A DNA stretch of 54,756 bases, taken from assembly GCA_944392125.1 (NCBI GenBank), contig CALXVP010000010.1, positions 1 through 54,756 on the forward strand, read 5' to 3'. The DNA comes from an uncultured Alphaproteobacteria bacterium (GTDB lineage: Bacteria; Pseudomonadota; Alphaproteobacteria; CAAHEQ01; UBA3637). Each line of letters begins with the position of its first letter. Positions within the stretch are counted from its first letter, which is position 1. Made by a program: the position numbers and the translations under genes. The notes beneath the pieces are model-generated. The model saw only the letters and a list, made by a program, of their open reading frames with translations, did not search any database and was not told where the DNA came from. Of the stretch, positions 52,430 to 54,756 are shown piece after piece.

Positions 52430-54262
52430 ATGGCAGAAATTGCGCCGATTTATGCGCTGAAAAATGTGCGGTTGACATTTGGCGTTCATCCGTTGTTTAC
52501 GGATTTAAGTCTTTATGTAAACAAGGGCGATAAAATTTGTTTAATCGGGCGAAACGGTTCGGGGAAGTCCACATTATTGAAACTCATGGCGGGTGAAACG
52601 GAGCCGGACGCAGGGGAGCAATTTAGGCAACCGAACATTCGTGTTTCTTATATGGCGCAAGAAGAAACGTTTGAACGGTTTAATACGTTAAGGGAGGCTA
52701 TTTTATCCGGATTAGGTAAGACAAGCAAAGATGAATCATACAAGGCAGATATTTTAATTGAAACGCTTAAAATCAACGCGCTTCAAAATCCGCGAACGGC
52801 ATCGGGCGGTGAACGCAAGAAAGCAGCGTTGGCGCGCGCATTGATTTGTGAGCCGGATTTATTATTGTTGGATGAGCCGACAAACCATTTGGATATAGAA
52901 ACTATTGAAACGTTGGAAGAAATTATCCGAAAATTTACGGGTGCCGTTGTGGTTATCAGTCACGACAGGCAATTTTTGAAACGGGTTTCCAACGGCATTA
53001 TTTGGCTCGACAGGGGAATTGCGCATTTGCATAACAAAGGCTATGCTTTTTTTGAAGAGTGGCAAGAGCAAATCATAGAGCAAGAAATCATTGCGCAGAA
53101 GAATTTGAATAAGCGGATAGAGGAAGAAACGGAATGGTTGCATAAAGGCGTGACGGCAAGACGTAAAAGGAATATGGGGCGTTTACAGCGATTGCAACAA
53201 TTACGGTTGGAGCGCAAAGAGCAAATCAAACAAATCGGTTCCGTTAATCTCGGAATTGATAAAGGGCTCATTCAATCAAAGTTGATTACGGAAGCCAAAC
53301 ATATTTCCAAAAATTTTGGGGAACGGTGTTTAATCTCGGATTTTTCGGTGCGCATTTTGCGCGGGAATAAAATCGGAATTGTTGGGCCGAACGGGGTTGG
53401 GAAGACAACTTTGATTAAGTTATTAACGAAGAGAATGGAGCCGGATATGGGCAGTGTGCGCTTGGCAAAGAATTTGGAAGAAGCCTATTTTGATCAAAAC
53501 AGACAAACGCTTGACCCCGCGAAAACACTTTGGAAAACGTTGTGCCCCGAGGGAGATCACATTTTTGTGCGCGGACATTTCCGACATGTTGTTTCATATT
53601 TAAAAGATTTTTTATTCACATCGGCGCAAGTCAATACACCTGTCAGTGCGCTTTCGGGCGGAGAAAAGAATCGTTTAATGTTGGCATTGGTGTTGGCAAA
53701 GCCCTCTAACTTTTTGGTGCTGGACGAACCGACGAATGATTTGGATATGGATACGTTGGATTTGTTGCAGGAAGTGTTGTCCGAATATGAGGGGACAATT
53801 CTGATTGTCAGCCATGATCGTGATTTTCTGGATAAAGTAGCGACATCTTTATTTTATATGGACGGGAGCGGAAAAATTACCGAATATGTGGGAACATATA
53901 CGCAGTTGCTGGAAGATTTAAAACACAAAAAAGCGTCTCACACGGTTCAGGCGAAGAAAGAGAGCAGAGCAGGGAAAGAATCGGCGATGGAATCGGAGAG
54001 TTCCAATCCCGCTTCTCGTGTTAAATCGGAACGAAAAGGACTTAATTTTACCGAAGCACATTTATTGAAACAACTGCCCGAACAGATAGAAAAACAAACA
54101 AAGACTGTTGAAGCGATTCAAAAGGAACTATCCGATCCCGAGATTTATACAAATGCTGAAAAAATAAAAACATTATCATCCAACTTACATACGGCGCAGG
54201 AACAATTGGAAGCACTGGAAAATAAATGGTTGGAATTGCAATTGCGTGCCGAAGAAGGATAA
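52430..54262 (+). CDS. uup: ABC-F ATPase, Uup-like
   Basis: The start at 52430 (610 residues, MAEIAPIYALKN) has GGAG 8 bases upstream and fits the family. The open frame extends 43 codons further without a good start signal. Two ABC domains are present: Walker A LIGRNGSGKST and GIVGPNGVGKTT, signatures ASGGERKKAALARAL and LSGGEKNRLMLALVL, and Walker B LLLLDEPTNHLDIET and FLVLDEPTNDLDMDT. The inter-domain linker is Lys/Arg-rich (RRKRNMGRLQRLQQLRLER). The C-terminal ~70 residues form a coiled coil as in Uup, which acts on ribosomes and branched DNA. It has its own promoter and is the last gene before the right-end repeats. Confidence 0.93.
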   Translation: MAEIAPIYALKNVRLTFGVHPLFTDLSLYVNKGDKICLIGRNGSGKSTLLKLMAGETEPDAGEQFRQPNIRVSYMAQEETFERFNTLREAILSGLGKTSKDESYKADILIETLKINALQNPRTASGGERKKAALARALICEPDLLLLDEPTNHLDIETIETLEEIIRKFTGAVVVISHDRQFLKRVSNGIIWLDRGIAHLHNKGYAFFEEWQEQIIEQEIIAQKNLNKRIEEETEWLHKGVTARRKRNMGRLQRLQQLRLERKEQIKQIGSVNLGIDKGLIQSKLITEAKHISKNFGERCLISDFSVRILRGNKIGIVGPNGVGKTTLIKLLTKRMEPDMGSVRLAKNLEEAYFDQNRQTLDPAKTLWKTLCPEGDHIFVRGHFRHVVSYLKDFLFTSAQVNTPVSALSGGEKNRLMLALVLAKPSNFLVLDEPTNDLDMDTLDLLQEVLSEYEGTILIVSHDRDFLDKVATSLFYMDGSGKITEYVGTYTQLLEDLKHKKASHTVQAKKESRAGKESAMESESSNPASRVKSERKGLNFTEAHLLKQLPEQIEKQTKTVEAIQKELSDPEIYTNAEKIKTLSSNLHTAQEQLEALENKWLELQLRAEEG

Positions 54263-54389
54263 AAAAATTATCTATCCACGCAAAGAGAATCGGCTTTACA
54301 GAGCGAGTATTAAAGCCAAAACTGATGTAAGGCAAAAGAGTGCAATCGGTTTGTCGGACGAGTTTATTTCGTTTTGCCACGCGTTTCCG

Positions 54390-54756
54390 CACTGCCGTTC
54401 GTCGCCACCACATAGCTCGTCGCCACCTCGTCGCTCGTCGCCACCTCGCCGCTCGTTGCCACTCCGTCGCCCGTCGCCACCCCGTCGCTCGTTGCCACTC
54501 CGTCGCTCGTCGCCACCTCGTCGCTCGTTGCCACCTCGTCGTTCGTCGCCACTCCGTCGCTCGTCGCCACCTCGTCGCCCGTCGCCACTCCGTCGCTCGT
54601 CGCCACCCCGTCGTTCGTCGCCACCTCGTCGTTCGTCGCCACTCCGTCGTTCGTCGCCACTCCGTCGCTCGTCGCCCGTCGCCACCCCGTCGTTCGTCGC
54701 CACCCCGTCGTTCGTCGCCACCTCGTCGCCCGTCGCCACTCCGTCGTTCGTCGCCA
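54390..54756. repeat. 18-bp GC-rich tandem array at the right end
   Basis: About 20 degenerate copies of an 18-bp unit such as CGTCGCTCGTCGCCACCT run to the last base. Each is anchored by GTCGCCAC or GTTGCCAC. Read on the minus strand the 18-bp period preserves a hexapeptide frame (VATSDG, VATNDE) that ends in SAETRGKTK and a stop at 54364. One irregular unit at about 54661-54685 is 7 bp longer and shifts the frame. Coding status is uncertain, and it may be the 3' end of a repeat protein gene that begins outside the window. Confidence 0.9.

Noticed and set aside
54390..54756. CRISPR array at the right end
   Set aside because: The 18-bp units are contiguous with no spacers.

Overview
The window looks like one complete contig, about 42% GC by eye, from a Gram-negative bacterium. 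It is most likely an uncultured, host-associated alphaproteobacterium. Supporting this are AsmA and FtsEX envelope genes, the miaB-phoH-ybeY-corC order, a sodium-pumping oxaloacetate decarboxylase, a cis-encoded CCA on the tRNA, and many 4-bp ATGA overlaps. The taxonomic call is inference from gene content and style. Both ends run into GC-rich tandem repeats (a ~172-bp satellite on the left, an 18-bp array on the right), which probably stopped the assembly.

Layout. 1-0.94 kb: satellite and gene-free DNA. 0.94-6.15 kb (minus): a housekeeping operon of a 67-aa pilin-like peptide, rarA, rluC/D-type synthase, asmA-like and acyP. 6.2-10.3 kb: a nucleotide/redox patch (Nudix hydrolase, exported flavodoxin, HAD nucleotidase, ankyrin-like protein, ThyX) with duplicated promoters, a MerR-type promoter and a 58-bp palindrome. 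10.3-13.6 kb (minus): trpS, an exported LOG-family protein and a possible GH24 lysozyme-like protein. 13.7-17.2 kb (plus): oadG-oadA-oadB. 17.7-30.7 kb (minus): a long run of closely spaced genes (zinc-ribbon protein, Sel1-like protein, miaB, phoH, ybeY, corC, mtaB, ftsY, a nucleotide-transporter/HEAT protein, a cNMP-binding protein and a parvulin). 30.8-34.9 kb (plus): ftsE-ftsX-ydcF-like-plsC-anmK-like. 35.1-43.4 kb: two divergent giant cysteine-rich pilin-like genes. 43.7-54.3 kb: EF-hand protein, tRNA-Val, mnmG, a glycosyltransferase, a STAS protein, glgP-trmB and uup.

Most interesting system. The two giant genes encode type IV pilin-like proteins (1718 and 990 aa). They share a prepilin helix and a ~200-residue head module but have unrelated cysteine-rich ectodomains. 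The ~200 bp between them holds a perfect 24-bp inverted repeat flanking a 115-bp segment. That segment contains a near-consensus sigma-70 promoter (TTGACT, 17 bp, TATGAT) pointing to the plus-strand gene, with no comparable promoter for the minus-strand gene. Inverting the segment would put the promoter at almost exactly the same distance (about 42 nt) from the other start codon. I read this as an invertible promoter that selects one of two alternative surface proteins. The repeat architecture resembles serine-invertase sites. No recombinase gene is visible in the window, so inversion is inferred and not demonstrated.

How the genes work together. Translation and RNA maturation (trpS, miaB, mtaB, mnmG, trmB, ybeY, rluC/D-type, tRNA-Val) and envelope biogenesis or division (ftsY, ftsEX, plsC, asmA-like, parvulin, anmK-like) dominate the core. 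OadGAB suggests fermentative growth with a sodium gradient. The pilin-like locus, its switch and its internal repeats are the variable, surface-exposed accessory part.
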